64,000 nt of DNA. Origin: Thalassotalea sp. 1_MG-2023 (lineage in GTDB: Bacteria > Pseudomonadota > Gammaproteobacteria > Enterobacterales > Alteromonadaceae). Below, piece after piece: positions 50,360 through 58,456 of the stretch (within the stretch, counting starts at the first letter, position 1; the number at the start of each line of letters is the position of its first letter). Location of the stretch: NCBI RefSeq assembly GCF_030546745.1, contig NZ_JAUOPD010000007.1, positions 111,080 to 175,079 on the forward strand. The letters are read 5' to 3'. The translations under genes and the position numbers were made by a program. A model generated the notes under the pieces. That model saw only the letters and a program-made list of their open reading frames with translations. It did not search any database and was not told the origin of the DNA.

Positions 50360-50596
50360 CTAACTAACTCCTCATTATTAAATGGCAAACGGTGAGTATT
50401 ATTAGCCATTGTGGAACTATTACGAACAAAAACCTATTATTCGAAATTATATTGATTCATTAGATCAAATTTACAGATTCAGTTCAATCATTTATCCTTT
50501 ACTACAGTGATAATTGAGATGAATAAAATCTGGTCCATTAATGCTCAAATCACGTCTATTCTCCCTAAAGTCAATTCCATTAAGGACAATTAACAC

Positions 50597-52738
50597 GTGC
50601 TCAACCCTCTTAAACTACCTTTAGCTGCGAAAATATTAATCGCGATGTTTCTTGGATTAGCCTTTGGTAGCCAATACACCATGCATACCAGTATTGACTC
50701 AATCGCCAACGGTTTTGTCATGCTATTACAAATGACAGCCTTACCTTATATTGCATTGGCCCTGATAGTGGGGATTGGTGGCTTATCGCCTGCCAAGGCA
50801 AAATCAACCTTACGTTTTAGTGTACTGGTACTTTTAGGGTTTATTTCAATCAGTGTTTTCTTCATTTTATTAACCTCTATTGCCTTTCCTGATTGGGAAA
50901 ATGCCTCGTTTTACAGTGCGAGTACCATCAAACCGCAGCCAGAATTCAGCTTCATTGAACTATTTATTCCATCGAATCCTTTTAGCGCTTTTGCCAATGG
51001 TGTGATCCCTGCGGTGGTTTTATTCAGTTTATTAGTGGGTGTAGGGTTGATGACCATAAAAGGCAAACGTCATACGTTATTGGTACTAACCAGCCTTCAA
51101 ACGTCTTTAGCTAATATTGCTAGCTTAGTGATGAAATTAGCACCAATTGGTATTTTTTGTATTGGTTACCGTGCTGCAGCAACGCTAGACCCCTCATTAT
51201 TAGAAGGATTGACCGTATATATCGTTACAACCGTTATCTTGGTGGTACTGTTAGGCTTTATTATTTTTCCAGCAACTGTGGCTATTATCACACCATTTAG
51301 TTATCGACAAACGGTGAATATTTGTCGTGTAGCAATGATCACTGCCTTTGCTACAGGCAGCTTTTTTGCAGTATTACCTGCTATTATTGAACACACCAAA
51401 AAAGCATTAGCAGAATTAGAAGATTGCCCATCTGAGGTAATTAAAATTCCAGGTATTATCGTACCCATTGTGTTTAGCTTGCCCGTTGGCGGCAAACTGT
51501 TGGCATTATTGTTTACTTTGTTTTCGGCTTGGTTATCGGGCGCGTATATTTCAACCGACGATTACTTCAACCTCATCATTTTTGGTGTTCCACAGCTTTT
51601 TAGTAATGCGACCGTAGCCATGCCAAGCTTGCTAGAATTATTTAATGTCTCTAGTGCTATGTTTGAGCTGTTCTTAGTGGCTGAAAATCTCATTGTTGGC
51701 CGTTTAAGTGCCCTACTTTCAGTGAGTTTTGCCGTATGTTTTCCTTTAATTATTGCTTGTCATTTCGCTAAAAGAAATCAAATAAAATGGCGTTATTTAA
51801 TTCGAAACGCGATCGTAATACCCTTGATAGCAATCACAAGCTTTATGGTATTAAAAGTCAGTTTTGAACAATTAAGCTTGCAATATCAAGGTTACGATAA
51901 ATTTATTCAACGTGATTTAATCTTTACCACTACACCATCTCGTTATCTTACTGAGCCTGAAGAAAGCATAAACGACACTGAATCATCAAGTGATGTTTTA
52001 ACTCGAATACAACAAAGAGGCTTTATTCGCGTTGGCTATTTTCGCGATGATTTACCGTACTCTTTTCACAATGATAAAGGCAAACTGGTTGGCCACGATA
52101 TTGAGATAATCAACTTACTCGCAGCAGATTTAAATGTTGAGATTGAATACGTTAGAATTTTTCACCATCAAACAAAATCACTCCTTGCTTCTGGTTATTT
52201 AGATATAACCACCGGCATTCCGGTTATTCCCGACAATATGAAGCAGTTCACGCTTACTAAGCCTTATTCAACGCAACCTATTGCTTTGCTCGTTAAATCA
52301 GAGCGCCGTGAAGAATTTACTCATTGGCAAAAAATTTTCGATAACAACAAACTCATTATCGGCATTCCTGAAACCTTTTTTTATAAAGACAAAGTTCAGC
52401 ATAGCTTCGTTAACACCACTGCATGGGAAATTTCTACACCACGTTTATTTTTTAAAGAAAAGTATCAGCATATTGATGCAATGTTATTTGGTGCCGCAGC
52501 TGCTTCAGGTTGGACGTTATTACACCCAGACTACACTGTAGTTGTTCCAAAACCTGTTAGACCCCCTCTTTTTATGGCCTTCCCTATTAATAGGTACGAT
52601 CACGATTTTGAACAATTTATGGCCAATTGGATTGCGATGAAAAAACAAAATGGTACTTTGTCTATTATTTTTGATTATTGGATCGAAGGAAAGAAAGTTG
52701 CGCCTAAAATTGCGGCGAATGCATTGAATAAAAATTAA
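50597..52738 (+). CDS. Dicarboxylate/amino acid symporter fused to a periplasmic solute-binding domain
   Basis: A 713-residue inner-membrane protein. Residues about 1-420 are a sodium/proton:dicarboxylate symporter (DAACS/GltP type) with about eight helices and the serine-rich or hairpin regions reduced. Residues about 465-700 are an SBP_bac_3 domain: RIQQRGFIRVGYFRDDLPYSF, GHDIEIINLLAADL, LDITTGIPVI, AFPINRYDHDFEQFMANW. A linker helix near 400-420 places the binding domain in the periplasm. So a secondary transporter carries its own substrate-capture domain. The substrate is probably an amino acid or dicarboxylate. Single gene with a bidirectional terminator after it. Confidence 0.87.
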   Translation: MLNPLKLPLAAKILIAMFLGLAFGSQYTMHTSIDSIANGFVMLLQMTALPYIALALIVGIGGLSPAKAKSTLRFSVLVLLGFISISVFFILLTSIAFPDWENASFYSASTIKPQPEFSFIELFIPSNPFSAFANGVIPAVVLFSLLVGVGLMTIKGKRHTLLVLTSLQTSLANIASLVMKLAPIGIFCIGYRAAATLDPSLLEGLTVYIVTTVILVVLLGFIIFPATVAIITPFSYRQTVNICRVAMITAFATGSFFAVLPAIIEHTKKALAELEDCPSEVIKIPGIIVPIVFSLPVGGKLLALLFTLFSAWLSGAYISTDDYFNLIIFGVPQLFSNATVAMPSLLELFNVSSAMFELFLVAENLIVGRLSALLSVSFAVCFPLIIACHFAKRNQIKWRYLIRNAIVIPLIAITSFMVLKVSFEQLSLQYQGYDKFIQRDLIFTTTPSRYLTEPEESINDTESSSDVLTRIQQRGFIRVGYFRDDLPYSFHNDKGKLVGHDIEIINLLAADLNVEIEYVRIFHHQTKSLLASGYLDITTGIPVIPDNMKQFTLTKPYSTQPIALLVKSERREEFTHWQKIFDNNKLIIGIPETFFYKDKVQHSFVNTTAWEISTPRLFFKEKYQHIDAMLFGAAAASGWTLLHPDYTVVVPKPVRPPLFMAFPINRYDHDFEQFMANWIAMKKQNGTLSIIFDYWIEGKKVAPKIAANALNKN

Positions 52739-52760
52739 ATCAATAATCATCATTGACGTA

Positions 52761-52793
52761 AAAGTAGTGAGTTTAAAGAAAACTCACTACTTT
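52761..52793. terminator. Bidirectional terminator
   Basis: A perfect 14-bp stem (AAAGTAGTGAGTTT and its complement) with a 5-base loop between the convergent symporter gene and the 139-residue membrane protein gene. Confidence 0.85.
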
Positions 52794-52806
52794 AGTACTT
52801 TTAGCT

Positions 52807-53226
52807 TTACGTAATTGGCGTTTTGTCTTTTAAATAAAAATAACCAAAAAATTGCACTACGCCCCAAGCGAGCTCAGGCACGAAAAACAGCCACAATACG
52901 CCCGTTACGTCATATGCTAAAAGATAAAACAACATATTAAACGAAAACAAAAACCTAGCGAAGCTGTCATATAGGCCAAAAATAGGCTTTGGCCTTGTTA
53001 TTCTAAGCACTGACCAAACAAGAACTAAGCTCCCCATTAAATTCACAAAAAATAAATGTAAAGGTAGAAACTCAGGCATTAAACCAGAAAATGAAAATTG
53101 TGTGTGAATGCTGAATAGCATATTAATACTCAACACCACCAAAATAGGAAACGCAAAACCAAACGTCACAATCACATCATAAATAGCGCTAGCTTTAACT
53201 ATTTTTCTATAGGTAAGATTATTCAT
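52807..53226 (-). CDS. Four-helix membrane protein, predicted MerR target
   Basis: A 139-residue membrane protein with four helices. I do not recognise the family. The gene follows a MerR-type promoter with a 19-bp spacer that lies between it and the merR-family gene on the same strand. It is therefore the likely direct target, induced when the regulator meets its signal. Confidence 0.75.
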   Translation of the reverse strand: MNNLTYRKIVKASAIYDVIVTFGFAFPILVVLSINMLFSIHTQFSFSGLMPEFLPLHLFFVNLMGSLVLVWSVLRITRPKPIFGLYDSFARFLFSFNMLFYLLAYDVTGVLWLFFVPELAWGVVQFFGYFYLKDKTPIT

Positions 53227-53266
53227 AACACCCTCTTTTACAACTCATCATTAAGTTAGTTAAAGA

Positions 53267-53297
53267 GTGTAAACGTTACCCTATAGGTCAGAGTCAA
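53267..53297 (-). promoter_or_regulatory. MerR-type promoter with 19-bp spacer
   Basis: On the minus strand, -35 TTGACT (53297-53292) and -10 TTACAC (53272-53267) are spaced by 19 bp, and the spacer carries the dyad-like CTATAG centre (ACCTATAGGGT). Long spacers with a dyad are the hallmark of MerR-controlled promoters. The -35 lies two bases behind the merR stop codon and drives the membrane protein gene. Confidence 0.75.
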
Positions 53298-53298
53298 C

Positions 53299-53652
53299 CT
53301 AACAGTCAGTATTCTTTAATTCGTTCTGTAACGCTAAAAGCTGCTCATCCATTCGCTGTAGTTTTTTAAACTCGGTATTTATCTGATCTCGCTTCATACT
53401 TATCGCTTTGATTATCACCGATGCGGGTAAACCTCTTTTTATATTAACCCCTTGCATAAGTAACTTAAATTCTGAAAGCTTAAAACCTAAATCTTGTGCT
53501 CTTTTGATCTGCTTAACAGTTTCAACATAGGTATGATCATAAATTCTATAATTACCTTTTCGACTTGGCTCAGGTATCAAACCGATTGACTCGTAAAATC
53601 TAATAGTTTTAGGTGTTGTTCCAGTTAATGCCGCAAATTTTCCAATGTACAT
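53299..53652 (-). CDS. MerR family transcriptional regulator
   Basis: A 117-residue regulator with the N-terminal winged helix-turn-helix (MYIGKFAALTGTTPKTIRFYESIGLI; YRIYDHTYVETVKQIKRAQDLGF) and a coiled-coil dimer helix at about 80-115. There are no metal-binding Cys in the expected place except a Cys as last residue, so a metal signal is not clear. The gene directly upstream of its probable target is on the same strand. Confidence 0.92.
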   Translation of the reverse strand: MYIGKFAALTGTTPKTIRFYESIGLIPEPSRKGNYRIYDHTYVETVKQIKRAQDLGFKLSEFKLLMQGVNIKRGLPASVIIKAISMKRDQINTEFKKLQRMDEQLLALQNELKNTDC

Positions 53653-53694
53653 TGCTTTACCTTATTTCTATTACATTATTGAGGGAAGATCAAT

Positions 53695-54034
53695 TAAAGG
53701 CTAAAAATGACTTATTAGTTTTATCAGAGCTTAACTTTTTGCTTTTTAAAGTACCAAATCATTATTGGTATTTCGATAATTGCGTAGATTACTAAAGTAA
53801 ACCAAAACCAATTAGTGTTTAACACTAATAAGTTAAACTCATGCCCTGTACCCCAATAATTTAAGCCTACAACTAAAAACGCAAAGCCTGATGCAAATAG
53901 ATCATAAAATGATATTTTATTAAAGCTATTCCCAGCTAGTTTTGGATAAATCGATAAGTACGAAACTAATATAATAACTAAATTAAGTAATATTATTGAT
54001 AACTCAGGTGACCCCATTTACGTTAAAACTCCTT
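53695..54034 (-). repeat. Direct repeat copy 1 (about 340 bp)
   Basis: This segment recurs at 56454-56794 in the same orientation with about 95% identity. It covers the complete 97-residue gene, its AAGGAG site and a short tail; homology stops abruptly at the ACTCCTT on the right. The limits fit a mobile cassette rather than an insertion sequence: no transposase, no terminal inverted repeats. Confidence 0.85.
53724..54017 (-). CDS. 97-residue membrane protein, unknown (copy 1)
   Basis: Three helices (about 5-23, 40-57 and 70-90) with a short basic C-terminus (FKKQKVKL). Not a family I recognise. It is almost identical to the protein at 56484. Residues 4-96 are the same in both, although the DNA differs at several positions, which are silent. 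This shows that the protein is real and selected. It starts at the ATG at 54017 behind AAGGAG. Confidence 0.8.
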   Translation of the reverse strand: MGSPELSIILLNLVIILVSYLSIYPKLAGNSFNKISFYDLFASGFAFLVVGLNYWGTGHEFNLLVLNTNWFWFTLVIYAIIEIPIMIWYFKKQKVKL

Positions 54035-54476
54035 CAAAAACCAAAGCTTGGTTTAGAAAAAATACAATACGCTAAAATTAATAAATACAAGTATGAGCCA
54101 ACTATAAGTTGTTCTGCTTGTTTTACTTAATAAGTTCTGAGCATTATCTCTAAAGTTTAGCGAAATACTAACCTTGAAAACAACTAAAACAATAAAGAAA
54201 GGCACAATTACACATCCTAAAAATTACCAAATTTTTATTAAGGACTACTTTCACCCACAACTCTTTATATCTGCGCAGAATATTAAAGGAAGATGTTGTC
54301 AACGGAGCAACAAGAAATTGCGGTAGCAAATTAAATGTAGTGATAGTAAAGTCAGCCACTATTCACTCTTTTATCAATGATTCGTAGTTTACATGTCGTT
54401 TAGTTAATTTTGCTAAAACGTCCACGTTCGCACTAGTTATGAGCGTAACGGAAAATCAGTCCGACAACATTTCATT
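54018..54476. other. Gene-poor stretch between copy 1 and the DUF1275 gene
   Basis: 459 bp. Around 54050-54150 the sequence CCAACTATAAGTTG followed by CTTGTTTTACTTAATAAG recalls the right arm of the array's attC-like sites, but the left arm is poor, so it may be a decayed site. A small frame at 54168-54359 has no ribosome site or recognisable product. I see no other gene. Confidence 0.4.
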
Positions 54477-55136
54477 TCAACGGTTACCTTTTGAATAAAC
54501 ACGGTAGGCCACCGCCATTATTAGACATATAAACGCAGGGATTAATAAGGCTTTAAATATAAATTCACTGTAAAGCAATGCACCTGAAGTACCGCCTAAA
54601 ATAAAGCCAAAAATAATAAATAAAAATAGCTTTGCCTTTCGCCTATCAAGCGCTTGTCCTCTAAAAATAGAACCCAGCATTATTCCAAGATCGGTAAAAA
54701 TACCAGTGACATGCGTAGTTCGAATTATTGCTCCACTATATGTTGTGGCAAGCGCATTTTGAAGGCCACACGCAGCCGAAGCAAGAAAATGACCGTAAAA
54801 AGATCCTGATATTAAAAACCATGTAGACACACACAATAAAATAGCCTCTATGAGTAGCGCTGTATCGTAATGCTTGCCTAATTTTAGCGTTGAGCCATGT
54901 AGTAAAAAACCAGCGATACATGCGCCAGCTAAAAATGAAAACAAAATACCTACAAGGTGAAATACTTTTTGAAATGAGAGATTTGGCACCTCAGTACCAA
55001 GTAAGGTGGCAGTACCTGATAAATGAGACACAGACTGGTGCTCAAAACCAAGAAGACCGATTGCATTAATACAACCCGCAATCACGGCCAAAAAGAAAGC
55101 GCCAAGCTCAACCCATTTTGGTAATTGAGAAATCAA
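54477..55136 (-). CDS. DUF1275 (YoaK-like) membrane protein
   Basis: A 219-residue protein with six helices. The family motif HQSVSHLSGTATLLG near residue 33 and the SAACGLQNALATTYSGAIIRTTHVTGIFTDLGIMLG segment near 115 are clear. The start is probably the TTG at 55136, ten bases from AAGGAG. Function unknown. It may be in the oldest part of the cassette array, but no clear attC flanks it. Confidence 0.88.
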   Translation of the reverse strand: MISQLPKWVELGAFFLAVIAGCINAIGLLGFEHQSVSHLSGTATLLGTEVPNLSFQKVFHLVGILFSFLAGACIAGFLLHGSTLKLGKHYDTALLIEAILLCVSTWFLISGSFYGHFLASAACGLQNALATTYSGAIIRTTHVTGIFTDLGIMLGSIFRGQALDRRKAKLFLFIIFGFILGGTSGALLYSEFIFKALLIPAFICLIMAVAYRVYSKGNR

Positions 55137-55847
55137 AGTCAGAATTCTCCTTTACAACTAGACATAATGACTCACCAAGAGGCTAGCCTGCATTATCGTA
55201 GGTTAACTTAAAAAGCTAAGCCAAAATTAGCTTATTCAATGATTAAAAATCAGAGGTTAACGTGTACAAACATAACATATTTTTCATAGACTTAGATACC
55301 CATAAATCATTCCACAATTAACAGTCCTAAAAAAATCGCGATGCTAGGCCATGATAACTATCGCCGAATAAAAGCAGCTAAGTCACCGTCCGTAAAACTA
55401 GTACGATAGTTCCAGTGTAAGTATCGAAAGGCGACATTTCATTGCATCATAAAAAGAGATTAAAGGAAGGTCGCACTACGCAAGAAATATGCTGAAGTCT
55501 GCTATGTGCTAGCAACGGTAATAATTAACGATAAGATTTTGTAATAATGTGGAACTGTGATGCTAATTTACTTAAGTCAAAACCGCCTTAGCCATGTCAA
55601 CATGATAACCGACGAATTTACTTGCTTCTTCTATGTGTTAACGCATTTTATTTTAAAGGTAATAATAATGTCTTTGATTTATTGTTCCAAGTTCAGTGTA
55701 TTTAACTTGACACGGTGACTCAAACCAATGTCTCATTTCAGGGCTGATAATTGTTTGCTAAAAAGTGAACTGGGCAAAACCGAATAAACTGTTACGTGTT
55801 CAACTTGAACACCCTTATTAGCCATTGGAATTACAATAACGAGCTAT
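55137..55847. other. 711-bp gene-free stretch, ends in an attC-like site
   Basis: No frame of useful length or recognisable protein. It contains a small 7-bp dyad (AAGCTAA/TTAGCTT, 55213-55233) and, at its right end, attC-like site H. It may be the remains of one or two decayed cassettes; the base composition is like the rest of the array. Confidence 0.5.
55731..55823 (-). repeat. attC-like site H
   Basis: Left arm GGGCTGATAATTGTTTGCTAA, right arm AATAAACTGTTACGTGTTC, right end TTATTAGCC (minus strand GGCTAATAAG). The left arm nearly repeats that of site D. It follows the DUF4177 gene. Confidence 0.7.
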
Positions 55848-56042
55848 TTATATTTCTTTTTTCATAACGCCAGAAAATTCTAACCGGCCTTCGAGTTCAC
55901 GAAAATCTACATTCACAAGTTCCCAACCTTCTGTGCCAAGTTTATTAAGGTATGCTTCTACGTCTTCACGCTTCTTACCTTTAAATAACCCCGCTGAATC
56001 GACGTCTTTAGAATCTACAATTTTATATTTATACTTTCTCAT
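55848..56042 (-). CDS. DUF4177 domain protein
   Basis: A 64-residue protein with the family pattern: YKYKIVDS, a helix KREDVEAYLNKLGTEGWELVNVDF and a closing strand EFSGVMKKE. Small alpha/beta protein of unknown role, common in cassettes. It is followed 25 bp later by site H. Confidence 0.82.
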   Translation of the reverse strand: MRKYKYKIVDSKDVDSAGLFKGKKREDVEAYLNKLGTEGWELVNVDFRELEGRLEFSGVMKKEI

Positions 56043-56074
56043 AAGTTTTCCATAACCTACTTAATTTTGGGAAT

Positions 56075-56173
56075 GCCTAACACTTCTCAAATGGGTACAT
56101 AAACTTGATTAAAATAAACGACTAAAGAACAAAAACTAACTGTTAGTTGCTCTTCTTGAGTGGCTTATTAAAC
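56075..56173 (-). repeat. attC-like site G
   Basis: Starts with GCCTAAC, a perfect RYYYAAC core, and ends TTATTAAAC; arms ACATAAACTTGATTAAAAT and AAAAACTAACTGTTAGTTGC. It follows the 65-residue membrane protein gene. Confidence 0.65.
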
Positions 56174-56177
56174 GGTT

Positions 56178-56375
56178 TCACTCTGAATTATTATTTTGGG
56201 TTTTACAGCGTTTACTTTGACTAAAAAGAACTAAACTAATAGAAATAATTGCGAAGCCAATACTAGCGAAAACGGGACTAAGATTACTATTTTCAGTTGA
56301 ATAAAAAGCCCCTGCTGTAATCAAAAATAAAACACCAGATAAAAAATATAGATAAATAAATTTAACGTTTTTCAT
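56178..56375 (-). CDS. 65-residue two-helix membrane protein, unknown
   Basis: Two helices (about 5-25 and 33-52) joined by a short polar loop, with a basic C-terminal tail. Not recognised. A GGAGGGG site lies 8 bases before the ATG. A typical cassette gene with attC-like site G just behind it. Confidence 0.65.
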   Translation of the reverse strand: MKNVKFIYLYFLSGVLFLITAGAFYSTENSNLSPVFASIGFAIISISLVLFSQSKRCKTQNNNSE

Positions 56376-56453
56376 AATTACCCCTCCATATTAAAAACTA
56401 ATGTAATTAAAAATTACTCCATTAGCAATTATGTACAAATTCTTTAAACCGTA

Positions 56454-56794
56454 TAAAGGCTAAAAATAACTTGTTTATTTTATTCAGAACTTAACTTTTT
56501 GCTTTTTAAAGTACCAAATCATTATTGGTATTTCGATAATTGCGTAGATTACTAAAGTAAACCAAAACCAATTAGTGTTTAACACTAATAAGTTAAACTC
56601 ATGCCCTGTACCCCAATAATTTAAGCCTACAACTAAAAACGCAAAGCCTGAGGCAAAAAGATCATAAAATGATATTTTATTAAAGCTGTTCCCAGCTAGT
56701 TTTGGATAAATCGATAAATACGAAACTAAAATAATAACCAAATTGAGTAATATTATTGATAACTCAGGTATTTCCATTTTCGTCAAAACTCCTT
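56454..56794 (-). repeat. Direct repeat copy 2 (about 340 bp)
   Basis: The partner of 53695-54034, 2.76 kb away in the same orientation. Its right limit falls at the left end of attC-like site I, which is where a cassette boundary would lie. Confidence 0.85.
56484..56777 (-). CDS. 97-residue membrane protein, unknown (copy 2)
   Basis: Same protein as at 53724 apart from residues 2-3 and the last residue (Phe for Leu). I chose the ATG at 56777; the frame can be read from a TTG nine bases earlier, but that is only two bases from the AAGGAG site. Three helices, unknown family. No clear attC on its left; the homologous tail TAAAGGCTAAAAAT may be half of one. Confidence 0.8.
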   Translation of the reverse strand: MEIPELSIILLNLVIILVSYLSIYPKLAGNSFNKISFYDLFASGFAFLVVGLNYWGTGHEFNLLVLNTNWFWFTLVIYAIIEIPIMIWYFKKQKVKF

Positions 56795-56795
56795 A

Positions 56796-56875
56796 TTACG
56801 GCATAAACAGCTGGTAAAATTAGCAAAATACAAACAAAATAACCAATGATTTTAACGTGTAATCGTTAGTTAAAC
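56796..56875 (-). repeat. attC-like site I
   Basis: The right core on the plus strand is GTTAAAC, a perfect GTTRRRY; arms ACAGCTGGTAAAATT and AATAACCAATGATTTTAACG. It is shorter and more degenerate than the others. It follows the 134-residue membrane protein gene by 8 bp. Confidence 0.55.
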
Positions 56876-56883
56876 ATCAACAA

Positions 56884-57288
56884 TCAGCGGAGCTGGTTGA
56901 ACTGTTTATTGATTAGCAATAGCGTCATAAATCCCGCTACAATTACCGCTAAAAATGCCCACCAATGACTACTCATATACGCAATATAAAATGAGACACC
57001 GCATCCAATTAGATAAACCAGTTTAGATATTTTAGCTTTATGCTTAGGGGCAATAAAAAAAGAAAAACCCACAACCAATACCGCACCTAAAACAGGGCAT
57101 AGTATCAAAAACGCATCCATTACAGTATTGTGCCATGGCGCAGTGCACATCCCAGACACCATGTGATTATTTGGACACATATAATTAGCAACAACATAAA
57201 AAGCCATTCCAAGAATAAATGATAGATAAAAACCAAAGACAGCTAAAAAAGCGACAATAAGCCAACGAACCCTCTCAATTATTCTCAT
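56884..57288 (-). CDS. 134-residue four-helix membrane protein, unknown
   Basis: Four helices with a Cys-containing loop between the first two (MCPNNHMVSGMCTAPWHN), which may bind a metal or form a disulfide on the outer face. I chose the ATG at 57288 because AAGGAAG lies 4 bases before it; a TTG precedes it. It stands 30 bp after the serine hydrolase gene with no attC between, so both are in one transcript. Family not recognised. Confidence 0.7.
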   Translation of the reverse strand: MRIIERVRWLIVAFLAVFGFYLSFILGMAFYVVANYMCPNNHMVSGMCTAPWHNTVMDAFLILCPVLGAVLVVGFSFFIAPKHKAKISKLVYLIGCGVSFYIAYMSSHWWAFLAVIVAGFMTLLLINKQFNQLR

Positions 57289-57318
57289 CAAACTTCCTTG
57301 TACGTAAAGAATTACACT

Positions 57319-58416
57319 TTAATTTTCGGTAATTATTGAAAGCAACAGTTGATCAATTTCATTATTTACACCGCCCACACTACTATTATTCAAAATAACG
57401 TAGCCAATATTTTTATCTATTATGGTCCGTGTTAAAGATGTCCATCCTCTATTAAAACCTGCAAAGCCTAAACTATTATTTTCAGCATCTATAACGTAGC
57501 TCATACTCCAACGACCGCCGGTATGAGGCTGTACCTGTAGCATTTCATCTATACTGTTATTGGATAAAACATCTGCTCCAATGTACTCGCCATTTTCATT
57601 TTTCAATACTGCTTGATTAAATGTAGCTAAATCTCTAGCCGTAGTTAGAAAACCGGCCGCAGCAGTTTCAGTGAAGTATACCATTCCCGTTTTATTGCCA
57701 TTCTCATCATACGGCTGAGCAAGGTTTTCTAGGGGAATATTCCCCATCTCAAATGAAGATTCTGTCATGCCAAGCGGCAGCAACACGTTTTCAGTGATAA
57801 AACGATTAAACGATTGATTAGCTACATCTTCGATTAATAATTGAACGAGTGTATATCCCCCTCCAGAATATGACCATTTAGTGCTAGGTTCATGAATAAT
57901 GCTAAGCGCTCCACCTGCCGTATTATTACCATTTAAAGATTCAATCAATGTAGGTAAAGGGTCTTCAACACGCCATCCATTGTAACCACTTAACGATAGC
58001 CCTGACGTATGAGAAAGAATATTTCGCAGCGTGACTTTATTAACATCAAAGGACGAAGAAGATAATTTCCAGCTTTTTAGATAATGATTAACAGGTTCAT
58101 CTAACGAAACTTTACCTTGTTCAACTAATTTCATAACGCCCCAAGCAGTTACAACTTTGGAGATGGATCCAACATTAAAAATTGTTTTTTGGGTAATGGG
58201 TAAATTTTTATCAGTATCTGCATCACCATAATAAAATGACCCAACCACCTTTGTACCGTCGACGATTGATATAGCAATACCACGAGCTTTACTCTTCTCA
58301 AGAATTAATGGTATTTCCTTGTTCAACTTTTCCGCAAACGCTGAACTTTTATTTATTTCAGCGTAAACAGAAGTAGATATGAAAAAAAATACACTTAAAA
58401 ATAGCCACTTACTCAT
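57319..58416 (-). CDS. Class C beta-lactamase-like serine hydrolase, exported
   Basis: A 365-residue protein with signal peptide (cleavage near SVYA, residue 19). Catalytic motifs of the beta-lactamase/DD-peptidase fold: S-x-x-K as SISK in NVGSISKVVTAW, Y-S-G in KWSYSGGGY, and HTG in VQPHTGGRW. The sequence is nearer to the broad esterase/peptidase group (Pfam Beta-lactamase) than to AmpC, so it is not evidence of drug resistance. It is the middle gene of a three-gene run without attC between the genes. Confidence 0.88.
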   Translation of the reverse strand: MSKWLFLSVFFFISTSVYAEINKSSAFAEKLNKEIPLILEKSKARGIAISIVDGTKVVGSFYYGDADTDKNLPITQKTIFNVGSISKVVTAWGVMKLVEQGKVSLDEPVNHYLKSWKLSSSSFDVNKVTLRNILSHTSGLSLSGYNGWRVEDPLPTLIESLNGNNTAGGALSIIHEPSTKWSYSGGGYTLVQLLIEDVANQSFNRFITENVLLPLGMTESSFEMGNIPLENLAQPYDENGNKTGMVYFTETAAAGFLTTARDLATFNQAVLKNENGEYIGADVLSNNSIDEMLQVQPHTGGRWSMSYVIDAENNSLGFAGFNRGWTSLTRTIIDKNIGYVILNNSSVGGVNNEIDQLLLSIITEN

Positions 58417-58456
58417 AGCAGTCCTTATTGTTACACGACATTAGATAAAAATTTAA

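Noticed and set aside
54168..54359. 63-residue minus frame between the repeat and the DUF1275 gene
   Set aside because: No ribosome site and no recognisable pattern; composition like a random frame.
55848..56042. Toxin-antitoxin pair in the array
   Set aside because: Toxin-antitoxin pairs are common in such arrays, but none of the small genes here has a toxin or antitoxin pattern or a two-gene layout of that kind.
53695..56794. Duplicated segment read as an insertion sequence
   Set aside because: No transposase, no terminal inverted repeats and no target duplications; the unit carries only the 97-residue gene and ends at an attC-like site.
57319..58416. Antibiotic resistance beta-lactamase in the cassette array
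   Set aside because: It has the S-x-x-K, Y-S-G and HTG motifs of the large esterase/peptidase group; nothing marks it as a true AmpC.
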